From the NCBI GenBank assembly GCA_018895675.1, contig JAHIOG010000666.1, positions 1 to 10,140 on the forward strand: a stretch of DNA of 10,140 bases, in the 5' to 3' direction. This stretch comes from a bacterium. GTDB lineage: Bacteria > Fidelibacterota > UBA2242. The notes under the pieces are model-generated. The model saw only the letters and a program-made list of their open reading frames with translations, was not told the DNA's origin and searched no databases. Made by a program: the position numbers and the translations under genes. Position 1 is the first letter of the stretch; every line of letters starts with the position of its first letter. Positions 1 through 7,350 of this stretch are shown in pieces.

Positions 1-695
1 TGCAGCCCGGAGATGTCTGGGTGATCGCTCATTCCAGCGCTGATTCAACGATACGGAATGTCGCCGATGATACCACCCGCGCCAGTGTAGTCAATTTCAA
101 CGGCAATGATGTGCGCGCACTGGTAAATATAATGGAAGGAGATACGACATTTTTGGACGTCATCGGTTTATATAACGATCCTGATTCAAGCGCCGCATGG
201 ACGGTTGCCGGCGTCTCCAATGCCACTAAAGATCATACGATTGTACGAAAATCTTCGGTCAGACGGGGCAATCCAGATTGGAACATTTCCGCCGGAACCA
301 ACGCAGACGATTCGGAATGGATCGTGTACGATTCCGATACATTTGATTATCTGGGTTCTCATACGATCACTCCTTCCAGCCTGTTTGGATTGTGTAACGC
401 GCCCGACCGGCTTGATAACTACCGCCTCTATCCCTGTTACCCAAACCCGTTTAACCTGACCACGACTATCCAATATGATTTATATAAAGAAACAACGGTC
501 ACACTCAGGATTTACGACTTGAGGGGAACAAATGTGAATACCCTCGTTAAAGAAAGACAGGAACCCGGAACATACCGAGTTTTGTGGAATGGCACGAACA
601 CAAGTAACAATGTTGCTGCCGCCGGTGTATACTTATATCAATTACAAACCATTGACGGTTTTAGCAAGACCGGCAAAATGATCTTGCTGAAATAA
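1..695 (+). CDS. Lamin-tail-domain secreted protein with C-terminal sorting domain (5' partial)
   Basis: The frame is open from the left edge (first whole codon at base 3) to TAA at 693-695, so the start lies outside the window. The visible N-terminal part (QPGDVWVIAHSSAD, then FNGNDVRALV, LDVIG, WTVAGVSNATKDHTIVRK and DSEWIVYDSDTFDYLGSH) matches the pattern of lamin tail domains seen in bacterial extracellular nucleases and surface proteins. From about base 429 comes the motif YPNPFN followed by a beta-rich stretch (TTIQYDL, VTLRIYDLRG, GVYLYQL, KTGKMILLK). This is the FlgD-like / type IX-style C-terminal sorting domain of FCB-group secreted proteins. The lost N-terminal part could carry an enzyme such as endonuclease I, but this cannot be seen. 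It is probably exported and attached to or released from the cell surface. The next gene starts 14 bases downstream. Confidence 0.85.
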   Translation, partial: QPGDVWVIAHSSADSTIRNVADDTTRASVVNFNGNDVRALVNIMEGDTTFLDVIGLYNDPDSSAAWTVAGVSNATKDHTIVRKSSVRRGNPDWNISAGTNADDSEWIVYDSDTFDYLGSHTITPSSLFGLCNAPDRLDNYRLYPCYPNPFNLTTTIQYDLYKETTVTLRIYDLRGTNVNTLVKERQEPGTYRVLWNGTNTSNNVAAAGVYLYQLQTIDGFSKTGKMILLK

Positions 696-709
696 TCCCG
701 GGAGAGATA

Positions 710-1585
710 ATGACTATTCTGGATCATATTCACACAAAAGGTTTACTGCTCGACGGCGCCATGGGCACCATGCTGATGCGCAAAGGCATAAAAAGAGGGA
801 CAATACCGGAATTGATGAATCTTGAAAAACCAGATATCATTCTGGACATCCACCACGCTTATCTCGACGCCGGTTCCGATATGATTACCACCAACACTTT
901 CGGCGGTTCGAGAATAAAATTGAAAAAAGCAGGACTGGAGAACGAAACCGAAAACATCAATCGCTCCGCCGCTACAATTGCCCGACAGGCTGTTTCACAG
1001 GATCAATTTGTCGCCGGCGATATCGGGCCACCGGGAGACATGCTGCAACCCTTCGGACTCATCAGCAGCGACGAGGCTCGGCAGAATTTCTCCGAACAAG
1101 CCTATTTCCTCGCCGATGCCGGTGTGGATGTCTTTATTGTTGAGACCATGTTCGATGTAAACGAATCCCTGGCGGCTATTCGGGGAATTCAGTCGGTATC
1201 CGACTTGCCAATCTTCGCCACACTTACCTTTGAAAACACATCAAACGGCTTCAATACGATAATGGGAAATCCCGTGTCTGACAGCATGAAAATTCTGGTA
1301 GACGCCGGAGCCACTGCCGTTGGCGCCAACTGCTCGATCGGCAGCGATAATATGGTTAAGCTAGCTGTAGAAATCAGAAACTGTGTAAAAACTCCGGTCA
1401 TTATACAACCCAATGCCGGTATTCCGGAAATGAAAGAGAGTCAGCTGCATTACCCCGAAAGTCCGGCCTATTATGCCCGAAATATCAAAGCTATTAAGGA
1501 TATCGGTGTGGAGATCGTCGGTGGTTGTTGTGGCACGACCCCGGAATACATCAGTGCAATAAAGCGACTGTTAAATCAGTCCTGA
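710..1585 (+). CDS. Homocysteine S-methyltransferase domain protein (MetH N-terminal type)
   Basis: A 291-residue protein formed only of the homocysteine-binding methyltransferase barrel. Visible landmarks are LLDGAMGTML (residues 12-22), TTNTFGG (60-66), GDIGPPGDMLQPFG (103-116), GANCSIG (205-211) and GGCCGTTPE (271-279). C208, C273 and C274 are the three expected zinc-binding cysteines that activate the homocysteine thiol. The family moves a methyl group to homocysteine to form methionine. The donor (methyl-cobalamin, betaine or S-methylmethionine type) cannot be told from the sequence. The folate, cobalamin and activation domains of full MetH are absent here, so the protein may work with a separately encoded corrinoid protein. 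ATG is preceded by GGGAG at 700-704 with 5-base spacing. No terminator separates it from the surface-protein gene upstream. Confidence 0.92.
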   Translation: MTILDHIHTKGLLLDGAMGTMLMRKGIKRGTIPELMNLEKPDIILDIHHAYLDAGSDMITTNTFGGSRIKLKKAGLENETENINRSAATIARQAVSQDQFVAGDIGPPGDMLQPFGLISSDEARQNFSEQAYFLADAGVDVFIVETMFDVNESLAAIRGIQSVSDLPIFATLTFENTSNGFNTIMGNPVSDSMKILVDAGATAVGANCSIGSDNMVKLAVEIRNCVKTPVIIQPNAGIPEMKESQLHYPESPAYYARNIKAIKDIGVEIVGGCCGTTPEYISAIKRLLNQS

Positions 1586-1621
1586 ATGTTTACAATTATT
1601 TTTCTGCCCGGGCGCAAAGAA

Positions 1622-1668
1622 TTTGACATTCTTGATTTATGAGTGTAAAATTCCAGACGTTTGACATT
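1622..1668 (+). repeat. Direct repeat TTTGACATT, two copies 38 bases apart
   Basis: Exact nine-base copies lie at 1622-1630 and 1660-1668, each containing TTGACA. The first copy also sits in a six-base inverted repeat, AAGAAT (1617-1622) and ATTCTT (1628-1633), around TTGAC. The copies may simply be two -35 boxes, or binding sites for a regulator of the methyltransferase downstream. Confidence 0.5.
1623..1651 (+). promoter_or_regulatory. Sigma-70-like promoter upstream of the methyltransferase
   Basis: TTGACA (1623-1628), a 17-base spacer and TAAAAT (1646-1651) form a near-consensus promoter. Transcription would begin around 1658, leaving a leader of roughly 34 bases before the TTG start at 1692. 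Confidence 0.6.
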
Positions 1669-1691
1669 GAAACAATCATTAAAAGTATAAT
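1661..1691 (+). promoter_or_regulatory. Second, tandem promoter candidate overlapping the start codon region
   Basis: TTGACA (1661-1666) and a perfect TATAAT (1686-1691) are separated by 19 bases, which is longer than optimal. Its predicted transcript would begin after the TTG start at 1692. It therefore could not express the full methyltransferase from that start, and may be fortuitous. Confidence 0.3.
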
Positions 1692-2348
1692 TTGAGCGAC
1701 GACCCTCCTTTACCTGAACCTAAATCCTATTCCAGAACCTGGAAAAGCATCGACAGCGTTCGTAAATACGCTGAATCCCGTTATAAACACCTGGACCAGC
1801 GGATAGTATCCCTGCGTGAAATCCGATTGGTTGATCGCATTCTGAAAAATATTTCTTCTTCACAGCAAACCCTGCTTGATATTCCAACAGGCTACGGCAG
1901 ATTCACACAGACTTTCCTGGAACACGATCTGAATGTAACCAACGCCGACCTGAATCTCTATGCGGCATTATATCAACGGGAACAACATCACGAAATCGCC
2001 AAATCCCTGGTGGCGAATGTTTTTAATATCCCTTTTCCGGACAACAGATTTGATATCGTTTTCAATTTCCGGCTTCTCCAGCACATAAAGACCGGGGAGA
2101 AACGCAATCAAATCCTGAAAGAACTGAACCGCGTGACCCGTAATTGGGCAATTGTATCCACATATATTCACACACCCCTCCACTCTTTCCAGCGTAGAAT
2201 CGTCAAACGCCCCAGGCGGATTTTTATGGTGAACCCCGAAGAATGGCAACGGGAAGTTGAAGATGCCGGCTTTAATATCCAAAAATCCTGGTGGGTATTT
2301 CGTCATTTCCACGCCCATAAAATCTTTTTATTAAAGAAAAACGCCTAA
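1692..2348 (+). CDS. Class I SAM-dependent methyltransferase
   Basis: A 218-residue protein with a methyltransferase type 11-like core. The SAM-binding glycine loop is LLDIPTGYGRF (61-71), the acidic end of strand 2 is at NADLN (84-88), the next motif is NIPFPDNRFDIVFNFRLLQHI (112-132), and LKELNRVTR (142-150) follows. The C-terminal part is basic and aromatic (RRIVKRPRRIF, then KSWWVFRHFHAHK). The substrate is not evident. TTG at 1692 is chosen because a stop (TAA 1680-1682) closes the frame just before it and no other plausible start lies near the conserved domain. No Shine-Dalgarno site is seen. A short upstream reading frame beginning at ATG 1639 ends with TGA at 1693-1695, overlapping the TTG. 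The decayed S9 peptidase gene begins about where this one ends. Confidence 0.85.
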   Translation: MSDDPPLPEPKSYSRTWKSIDSVRKYAESRYKHLDQRIVSLREIRLVDRILKNISSSQQTLLDIPTGYGRFTQTFLEHDLNVTNADLNLYAALYQREQHHEIAKSLVANVFNIPFPDNRFDIVFNFRLLQHIKTGEKRNQILKELNRVTRNWAIVSTYIHTPLHSFQRRIVKRPRRIFMVNPEEWQREVEDAGFNIQKSWWVFRHFHAHKIFLLKKNA

Positions 2349-4041
2349 TTTTTTCGCATGTGTTTTTTCGATTACCATAACTGCCTAGATAGTCTCGGGT
2401 CCGGAAGCAATTTTTCAGCAGCCTGTGTTTTACGGCAATTCACCTGCATCTATATGCTGGTCGCCCGGAGATTCATCCGTTGCCTTCATTTGGAACAAAA
2501 ACGGCTGGCGCAGATTCCATCGGGAAAATTAAGACAGCTGACAACCTTTAATATCGACAATTCCGGCAATCCGGATCAAATCATCGGGCACTTGTCCTGG
2601 TTTCCCCGCCGACAGAAACTCCTGTTTACTTACCGGGGAGATATTTACACCCTCATACCAAATAAACTGAATCAGCCGGTGGCTTTGACCATTACAGATT
2701 CCAGAGAAATAGCTTCGGCAGTGTCTCCCGACGGCAAATATGTTTCCTTTATCCGGGATAATACATTACGGCTTATTGATATAAAGGAGGGTCGGGAAAT
2801 ACAGCTATCTCATACAATGCAGGGAAACCGGCATCAAAAAACAGACGTTTTTAGCGATAACGGCACACTATTTCACTATCAGTGGTCACCATCCGGCAGA
2901 CAAATTGCTGTTCCTGATTTCGTCGGAAATTATGCCCAGGCTATATTAATTTTTAATTTGGCAACAGATCGACACTTTGTACACCAGAAAATCTGAATTA
3001 TGGTGTAATGATTTCGGGTCGAAGCTGTTCTGGAGAAATCAGGAACAAAAAATTCTGTTCGGCGATACCCAAAACAGTTACCAGCATGTCTTTATCGTTG
3101 ACTTGCAACGCAAAACACCCGTTTCAATAACACGGGGTAAATGGACTGTTTTTGATTATGCGGTGCGGGCGGCAGATGGTCAGTTTTTCTTTACCGCTAA
3201 TATAGACAGCCACTATGAAAAACACATTTATACGATTGACAGGAAAAACGATAAAGTGCTGAAAGTTTCTTACAAACGCGGTTGCCACGACTTTGTGCTA
3301 TCATCAACCGGACAGAGTACCTGATCGATGTGTTTTCAACTGCGTCAATACCTCCACAGCTGTACTGGACAAGAACATTTCCTGTCAGTAAATCCAAACC
3401 GTTGTTAATTCCGGACGCCCGGATTCCCAATGCGCAGCGCTTAATGACGGCGCTAAATAAAAAAAGCACGAAATTCAAAAACCGGTAAAGATGTGCACTA
3501 TACACTCTGGTATCCCGAAACCCACCTGACTTCAGAAAAATTTCCCCTGATCCTTTTCCTGAATGAAGCCAAGAAACCGGTGTCTGATCTTTATGAATGG
3601 GAGTTTTCCAATTTGATTGCCCAATGGATCAGCAGCAAGGGCTATATTGTTGCCGAAATCGATTATCCAACTCTACCGGAAATTCCCGAAAAAATTGATG
3701 CTGACCGCGGGCTTGAACCGCCGGAGATGCAACTTCAGGATATTGATGCGGTAATCGGTGCACTTACTAAGGAAGAATTCATCGATGTATCCCGTATCGG
3801 AACCTGGGGCTTCGGTTACGGCGGTTATCTGAGCCTGATGGCGCTGTTGCGGGAACCGGATCGTTTCAGCGTCGGCGTCGTGATTCCTTCTGAAAACAAT
3901 TGGGAACGGTCTTACTCAATTTATGAACGAAATATCTTCCGGAAAATCGCCACTTCGGATTATACACTGTCACTAAATTTGCCGGATATCTGTAGTAATC
4001 CCCGTGGAAAATTGCTGGAATACTTTGACCGCTATCTGTAA
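2341..4041 (+). pseudogene. Decayed S9 family peptidase (dipeptidyl-peptidase IV type)
   Basis: Homology to the DPP-IV N-terminal propeller and the C-terminal alpha/beta-hydrolase domain runs across several frames. Frame 1 (codon starts at n mod 3 = 1) gives a hydrophobic signal-like start, a stop (TAG 2386-2388), then FQQPVFYG and WSPGDSSVAFIWNKNGW (from 2458). Around 2509-2520 it moves to frame 0, giving SGKLRQLT, AVSPDGKYVSF and YQWSPSGRQIAVP up to about 2970. It moves to frame 1 around 2970-2995 (FGDTQNSYQHVFIVDL, KHIYTIDR), to frame 0 near 3310 (TEYLIDVFSTASIPPQLYW), and back to frame 1 near 3475 (TGKDVHYTLWYP). The nucleophile elbow reads GFGYGG instead of GxSxGG, with the serine replaced by glycine at 3814-3816. 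The end, GKLL followed directly by EYFDRYL, lacks the Asp and His regions. Intact relatives are exported or membrane-anchored peptidases removing N-terminal dipeptides. No active product is expected. Confidence 0.85.
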
Positions 4042-4084
4042 GCAGCAAAATCACATCGCACTATAACGATTTTAGGTGTAAATA

Positions 4085-4408
4085 TTAGTTGGCTAAACCA
4101 TCTTTCGGAGTTGGAGAAAATCCAAAGGGAACATCCGAACCTTTTTCCGGCAGTTTGATCTCACCAAATTTGGATTCGAATTTGGCTATATTATCACGCA
4201 GCGTATAGAGAAGTGTTTTGGCGTGCATTGGCGTCATGATAATACGGCTCTGGACAACCGCTTTGGGAGTACCCGGCATAATTCTGGCAAAGTCAATCAC
4301 GAATTCCGCACCGGAATGTGAAATAACCGTAAAGTTACTGTAATTGCCTTCGGCTTTTGCTTCGGGTAATTCGATTTTTAATTGAGTAACCGGTTTTTTG
4401 GGTTCCAT
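4085..4408 (-). CDS. DUF3467 family protein
   Basis: A 107-residue protein matching the DUF3467 pattern across most of its length: NYSNFTVISHSGAEFVIDF, then MPGTPKAVVQSRIIMTP, HAKTLLYTLRDNIAKFE and FGEI. The family is small, soluble and without an established function; no catalytic motif is visible. ATG at 4408 is preferred because AGGTG (4415-4419 on this strand) is a well-placed ribosome site 6 bases away. A GTG at 4417 in the same frame would add three residues but lies inside that site. It begins only 12 bases after the stop of the zinc-ribbon gene, so the two are almost certainly co-transcribed. It converges with the decayed peptidase gene, with 43 bases between their ends and no clear terminator. 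Confidence 0.9.
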   Translation of the reverse strand: MEPKKPVTQLKIELPEAKAEGNYSNFTVISHSGAEFVIDFARIMPGTPKAVVQSRIIMTPMHAKTLLYTLRDNIAKFESKFGEIKLPEKGSDVPFGFSPTPKDGLAN

Positions 4409-4420
4409 GGATTTCACCTG

Positions 4421-4849
4421 CTATTTTTTTTTCGATTTGTTATCAGAACCATTATCTTCTTCGCCTTCTTCCCATTCATCATCTATCGAAATATCCGGAT
4501 CGAATATTTTCCAGGCTTCATCTTCGATATCACCTTTGCCACTTAGAGCTTCCTTAAGTTCTATATCATCTTCAAATTCATCCCAGACTTCTTTGCGTTT
4601 TTCGAATTTTGAGGGATCGGGGTCGGGCTCATCATAATCTTCCCGTTCGCCTTTAAGAATCTCGTCACGGTACAAACTCATATCAAAGAAATCAATATCA
4701 TCAACAATATCGTGATACATCAGCAATTCCAGGAAATTCAGATATTTGGGATTGTGCAGTTTTGTTTTACAACTTTTGCAAACCAGCGATTCTCTCAAGT
4801 CTTGCTCTTCCAGGGGGGCGCCACACTCCGGGCATTCCAAATCTTCCAT
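4421..4849 (-). CDS. Zinc-ribbon protein with long acidic tail, function unknown
   Basis: A 142-residue protein that I do not recognise as a named family. Its N-terminus holds a zinc ribbon, CPEC (residues 6-9) and CKSC (24-27), which probably binds one zinc ion. The rest is very rich in Asp and Glu (DIVDDIDFFD, DYDEPDPDP, DEFEDDIELKE, DDEWEEGEEDNGSD) and ends in a short lysine tail. An acidic tail behind a zinc ribbon would suit a protein-binding adaptor or a nucleic-acid mimic, but this is inference. ATG is preceded by AGGAG (4855-4859 on this strand) at 5-base spacing, downstream of a strong promoter. It is the first gene of a two-gene unit with the DUF3467 gene. Confidence 0.85.
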   Translation of the reverse strand: MEDLECPECGAPLEEQDLRESLVCKSCKTKLHNPKYLNFLELLMYHDIVDDIDFFDMSLYRDEILKGEREDYDEPDPDPSKFEKRKEVWDEFEDDIELKEALSGKGDIEDEAWKIFDPDISIDDEWEEGEEDNGSDNKSKKK

Positions 4850-4876
4850 CGAGACTCCTATTAATTTGCGGCGGTA

Positions 4877-4905
4877 AATATAATCGGATACAAGCGGTTC
4901 GTCAA
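4877..4905 (-). promoter_or_regulatory. Sigma-70-like promoter of the zinc-ribbon / DUF3467 unit
   Basis: On the - strand, TTGACG (4905-4900), a 17-base spacer and TATATT (4882-4877) are followed about 28 bases later by ATG at 4849, with AGGAG between. Spacing and sequence are near optimal for a housekeeping promoter. The rest of the 151-base gap 4850-5000 holds nothing I can identify. Confidence 0.65.
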
Positions 4906-5000
4906 GGAAAATTTTATTTAAATTTTATGAATTCTCACTGCGAAATTTTCCACCGGCACTCTATATGAATACTAATGGGTTGAACCATCATCAATACGCA

Positions 5001-5531
5001 CTACAATTTAAACGAATCAACCATTAAATAATGAATACACCGATAGGAAGATTCAACCGGATCTTCCTTTTTTTTTGTCATCTGTATATTGAAAAAACAA
5101 TCCGAATACTCCGAATGAAAACCGATGCGTTTAGGAGCTTTGGTCTTCAATACCGCCGCCGCAGTATAGGGATGAAAACCGGTATTCAAATCCACAGCAA
5201 CCGTGTAATGTCCGCTTTGAATTTTTTCACTTGTGCCTGAGGGCAATATTGGATTCCGCTGAATATCCTCCGGGATAGACACGATAATTATTGAATCATC
5301 GTTCACTTCCCGAAGTAAATCACGGGCATTTTCAGAGATCAGACACAAGCAGTTCTCCTGGTGAGATTTTATAACAGAAGAGAATACCCTGAATGCAATT
5401 TTTCGGTATTGTTCGTCAAAAGGAAAACAGATCAGAAATTTTTTATTTTTAATATCGGCGGCACGGATTCCGGAGCCCGATCGTTTACAATCACGAAGTA
5501 TTTTCCGCAGCAGACGTTTCGGTATCTTCAT
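5001..5531 (-). CDS. Short glycosyltransferase family 9-like protein (one domain), function unknown
   Basis: A 176-residue protein resembling the N-terminal Rossmann half of heptosyltransferase-type (GT9) enzymes. A basic N-terminus is followed by the strand KKFLICFPFD (30-39), alternating strands and helices, VAVDLNTGFHPYTAAAVLKT (111-130), KRIGF (134-138) and FFNIQM (146-151). GT9 enzymes are usually about twice this length, with a second, nucleotide-sugar-binding domain. That half is missing and the following DNA does not supply it. The protein is therefore either a remnant of a heptosyltransferase or a one-domain family with another role. The start has only a weak GTGAG upstream. It lies 25 bases after the peptide transporter stop, on the same strand, and could be read through from it. 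The family match is by eye and moderate at best. Confidence 0.6.
   Translation of the reverse strand: MKIPKRLLRKILRDCKRSGSGIRAADIKNKKFLICFPFDEQYRKIAFRVFSSVIKSHQENCLCLISENARDLLREVNDDSIIIVSIPEDIQRNPILPSGTSEKIQSGHYTVAVDLNTGFHPYTAAAVLKTKAPKRIGFHSEYSDCFFNIQMTKKKEDPVESSYRCIHYLMVDSFKL
5045..5076 (+). terminator. Hairpin plus T-run, terminator-like on the + strand
   Basis: AGGAAGAT (5045-5052) and ATCTTCCT (5061-5068) form a perfect eight-base stem with an eight-base loop, and a run of nine T (5068-5076) follows directly. The element lies inside the GT9-like gene, antisense to it. No + strand gene lies immediately upstream, so it may be chance. If functional, it would stop transcription entering from the left. 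Confidence 0.25.
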
Positions 5532-5556
5532 CTCACAACCCTACAGTAACGACGAT

Positions 5557-7227
5557 CTATTTACCGGTTTCTTTCGGTGTCAGGAATTTATTATAGAAAA
5601 ACAAACTGATAATAGTAATAACGCCAATCATTGAAAAGATCAGCCATAGCGTACGAGGTTGATTCAGAGTGTCAACAAAATGAACATACAATTTCGCTCC
5701 AACTATCGCCCCAACGGACGATCCAATTACGCCGTATAGAAAAATATAACCCATAAAAGTAGCCAATCTCTCTTTAGGCGCTGTCAGTCCTATATAACTG
5801 ATAAATTTCGGATGAGCGGTCATTTCCCCAATAGAAAAGATGATAATACCCAGCATAAATACCCATATATTTTGATTGATTGCCAGAATAGCCATCCCTA
5901 ACGTTCCAAGTCCGATAGCAAACATCATAGTCGGTAATGCTTTGGTGTTTCTCACTATTATGGATATTAAAATCTGAAGCACTATGATAGTTCCTGCATT
6001 TATAACCGTTACATGTTCAACATCAAAATGCCAGTGAGGATTACTTATTCCTATAAAAGACAGAGATTTATTCACCACATTATTCAGACTTGTGGCATCT
6101 ATATAGTCATTGACATACCAAAGAACAGAATCAAACATCTGGAAATATAGCACCCAGAAACCCGAATAAATACACACTAACAATAAAAACTTAAAGTAAT
6201 CGCTAAACTTGCTTTCATCGGTGGCATCGATTTTAAATAGTGAAAATACCGTAGTATAGATTACCGATGTGACAATCCGGGAGAAAAGTGTCAAACCAGG
6301 CAAAATCCAGAGCATCAAGATGCCCACAGCAACCAGGATCAGTGAAGAACTTGTGTCCCCAAAACGGCTGAAACCCTTGCTTTTTGCCTTAACATTCAAT
6401 ATGAAAAAACAGCCTAGCACCAGGAGCATGATATAGGCCAGGGAAAAAGAACCAGTTATAATCAAAAGAATTGCGGCTAACAGGGTTAATAAACCAATTA
6501 TAGTGTATAGAATCCGGGCAGATTTTAATGCGGCTTTAGCCTTTATAAATAACAGAATAAAAGGACTGTAGATGATTTCAAAGGCATTAGCAATGGTATG
6601 AAGAATGTCAACTTGATCTTCTTTTTTCTTTTCCGGCATTGGCGGTTCTTTAAAGAATAATAAGGTTGGCACCAGCATAATACCAGTTCCGATGGCTGAT
6701 GCAATGATAACCCAACGCCAGCTGGGGTCCGCCTGTTTCAGAAAAGGAACTAAAAACATTGGAAATAAAAATGCACCCAGATTAATACTCCAGTAGAATA
6801 TACCAAAGCCAAGTGTAGAATTAGATGAGTCGGTCATCCTTGCAATTGACCCCGAAATAACAGGCTTAAATGTACCTGCCCCCAAAGCCATTACACACAG
6901 GGCAAGAAAAACAGTTGAATAGGCGGTCATCTGGCTGGTAATGAGATAACCTATACTCAGTAATGTGAAAGCGACAACCAGGGTGCGGCGGTATCCAAAT
7001 CGGTCTGCCAGTGCTCCCGAAATTATTGGTAGAAAGTATAAAATAGGTTGAATCGTACCTTTAATTAACCCAACACTCTCTTTAGCAAATCCGAGTTTTT
7101 CAACCATATAAACCGATAAGATACTCATCATACCGTAGTAGGAGCCTCTTTCAAAAAATTCCATAGTGACTGTAAGCCAGTATGTTCCGGGAAACGACTT
7201 AAACAATCCTTTTTTCTTTTCAGTCAT
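5557..7227 (-). CDS. POT/PTR family proton-dependent peptide transporter
   Basis: A 556-residue inner-membrane protein of the major facilitator superfamily, POT branch, which imports di- and tripeptides with protons. The diagnostic motifs are EFFERGSYYG (residues 23-32, the ExxERxxYY proton-coupling motif, with Gly where Phe is usual), DRFGYRR (75-81, the loop between helices 2 and 3), GTFKPVISG (118-126) with the conserved Lys121, and FYWSINLGA (144-152). It is somewhat longer than the roughly 500 residues common in bacteria, because residues ~225-335 contain extra hydrophobic segments between the two six-helix halves. ATG has AAGGA (7239-7235) 7 bases upstream. It is divergent from a D-Ala-D-Ala dipeptidase and a serine hydrolase, which suggests that cell-wall-derived dipeptides are among its substrates; this is inference. 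Confidence 0.9.
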   Translation of the reverse strand: MTEKKKGLFKSFPGTYWLTVTMEFFERGSYYGMMSILSVYMVEKLGFAKESVGLIKGTIQPILYFLPIISGALADRFGYRRTLVVAFTLLSIGYLITSQMTAYSTVFLALCVMALGAGTFKPVISGSIARMTDSSNSTLGFGIFYWSINLGAFLFPMFLVPFLKQADPSWRWVIIASAIGTGIMLVPTLLFFKEPPMPEKKKEDQVDILHTIANAFEIIYSPFILLFIKAKAALKSARILYTIIGLLTLLAAILLIITGSFSLAYIMLLVLGCFFILNVKAKSKGFSRFGDTSSSLILVAVGILMLWILPGLTLFSRIVTSVIYTTVFSLFKIDATDESKFSDYFKFLLLVCIYSGFWVLYFQMFDSVLWYVNDYIDATSLNNVVNKSLSFIGISNPHWHFDVEHVTVINAGTIIVLQILISIIVRNTKALPTMMFAIGLGTLGMAILAINQNIWVFMLGIIIFSIGEMTAHPKFISYIGLTAPKERLATFMGYIFLYGVIGSSVGAIVGAKLYVHFVDTLNQPRTLWLIFSMIGVITIISLFFYNKFLTPKETGK

Positions 7228-7350
7228 AATATAATCCTTAATTGGTTAATAATAACGGACTGAAAAATACGATTTTCCGGCGAAAAACAAAAGATTTTCG
7301 TACTTTTTTTAATAATTCATTTCGGATGCTATAATTATACCTGTCATGGT

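Noticed and set aside
1606..1613. GCCCGGGC palindrome as a terminator after the homocysteine methyltransferase gene.
   Set aside because: It has no loop and no T-run follows; an 8-base palindrome alone is weak evidence.
2358..3488. Three separate genes at 2358-2996, 2977-3324 and 3282-3488.
   Set aside because: Their useful segments join in order into one S9 peptidase. The remaining parts of each frame (for example the N-terminus from 2358 and the first residues from 3282) are out-of-frame nonsense.
3493..4041. A small intact alpha/beta hydrolase starting at GTG 3493.
   Set aside because: The same frame continues upstream in homology (TGKDVHYTLWYP), there is no ribosome site, and the catalytic serine, Asp and His are absent.
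4417..4417. GTG at 4417 as start of the DUF3467 gene.
   Set aside because: It overlaps the AGGTG ribosome site that serves ATG 4408, and the extra residues are not part of the domain.
4398..4637. Serine-rich + strand frame.
   Set aside because: It is the mirror of the Asp/Glu-rich tail of the zinc-ribbon gene on the other strand and has no features of its own.
5030..5080. Possible programmed frameshift in the GT9-like gene: A-AAA-AAG slippery run followed by a stem-loop.
   Set aside because: The -1 frame meets a stop after about four codons and the +1 frame within about 15 codons, so neither yields the missing domain. The stem also starts directly at the slippery site, without the usual spacer.
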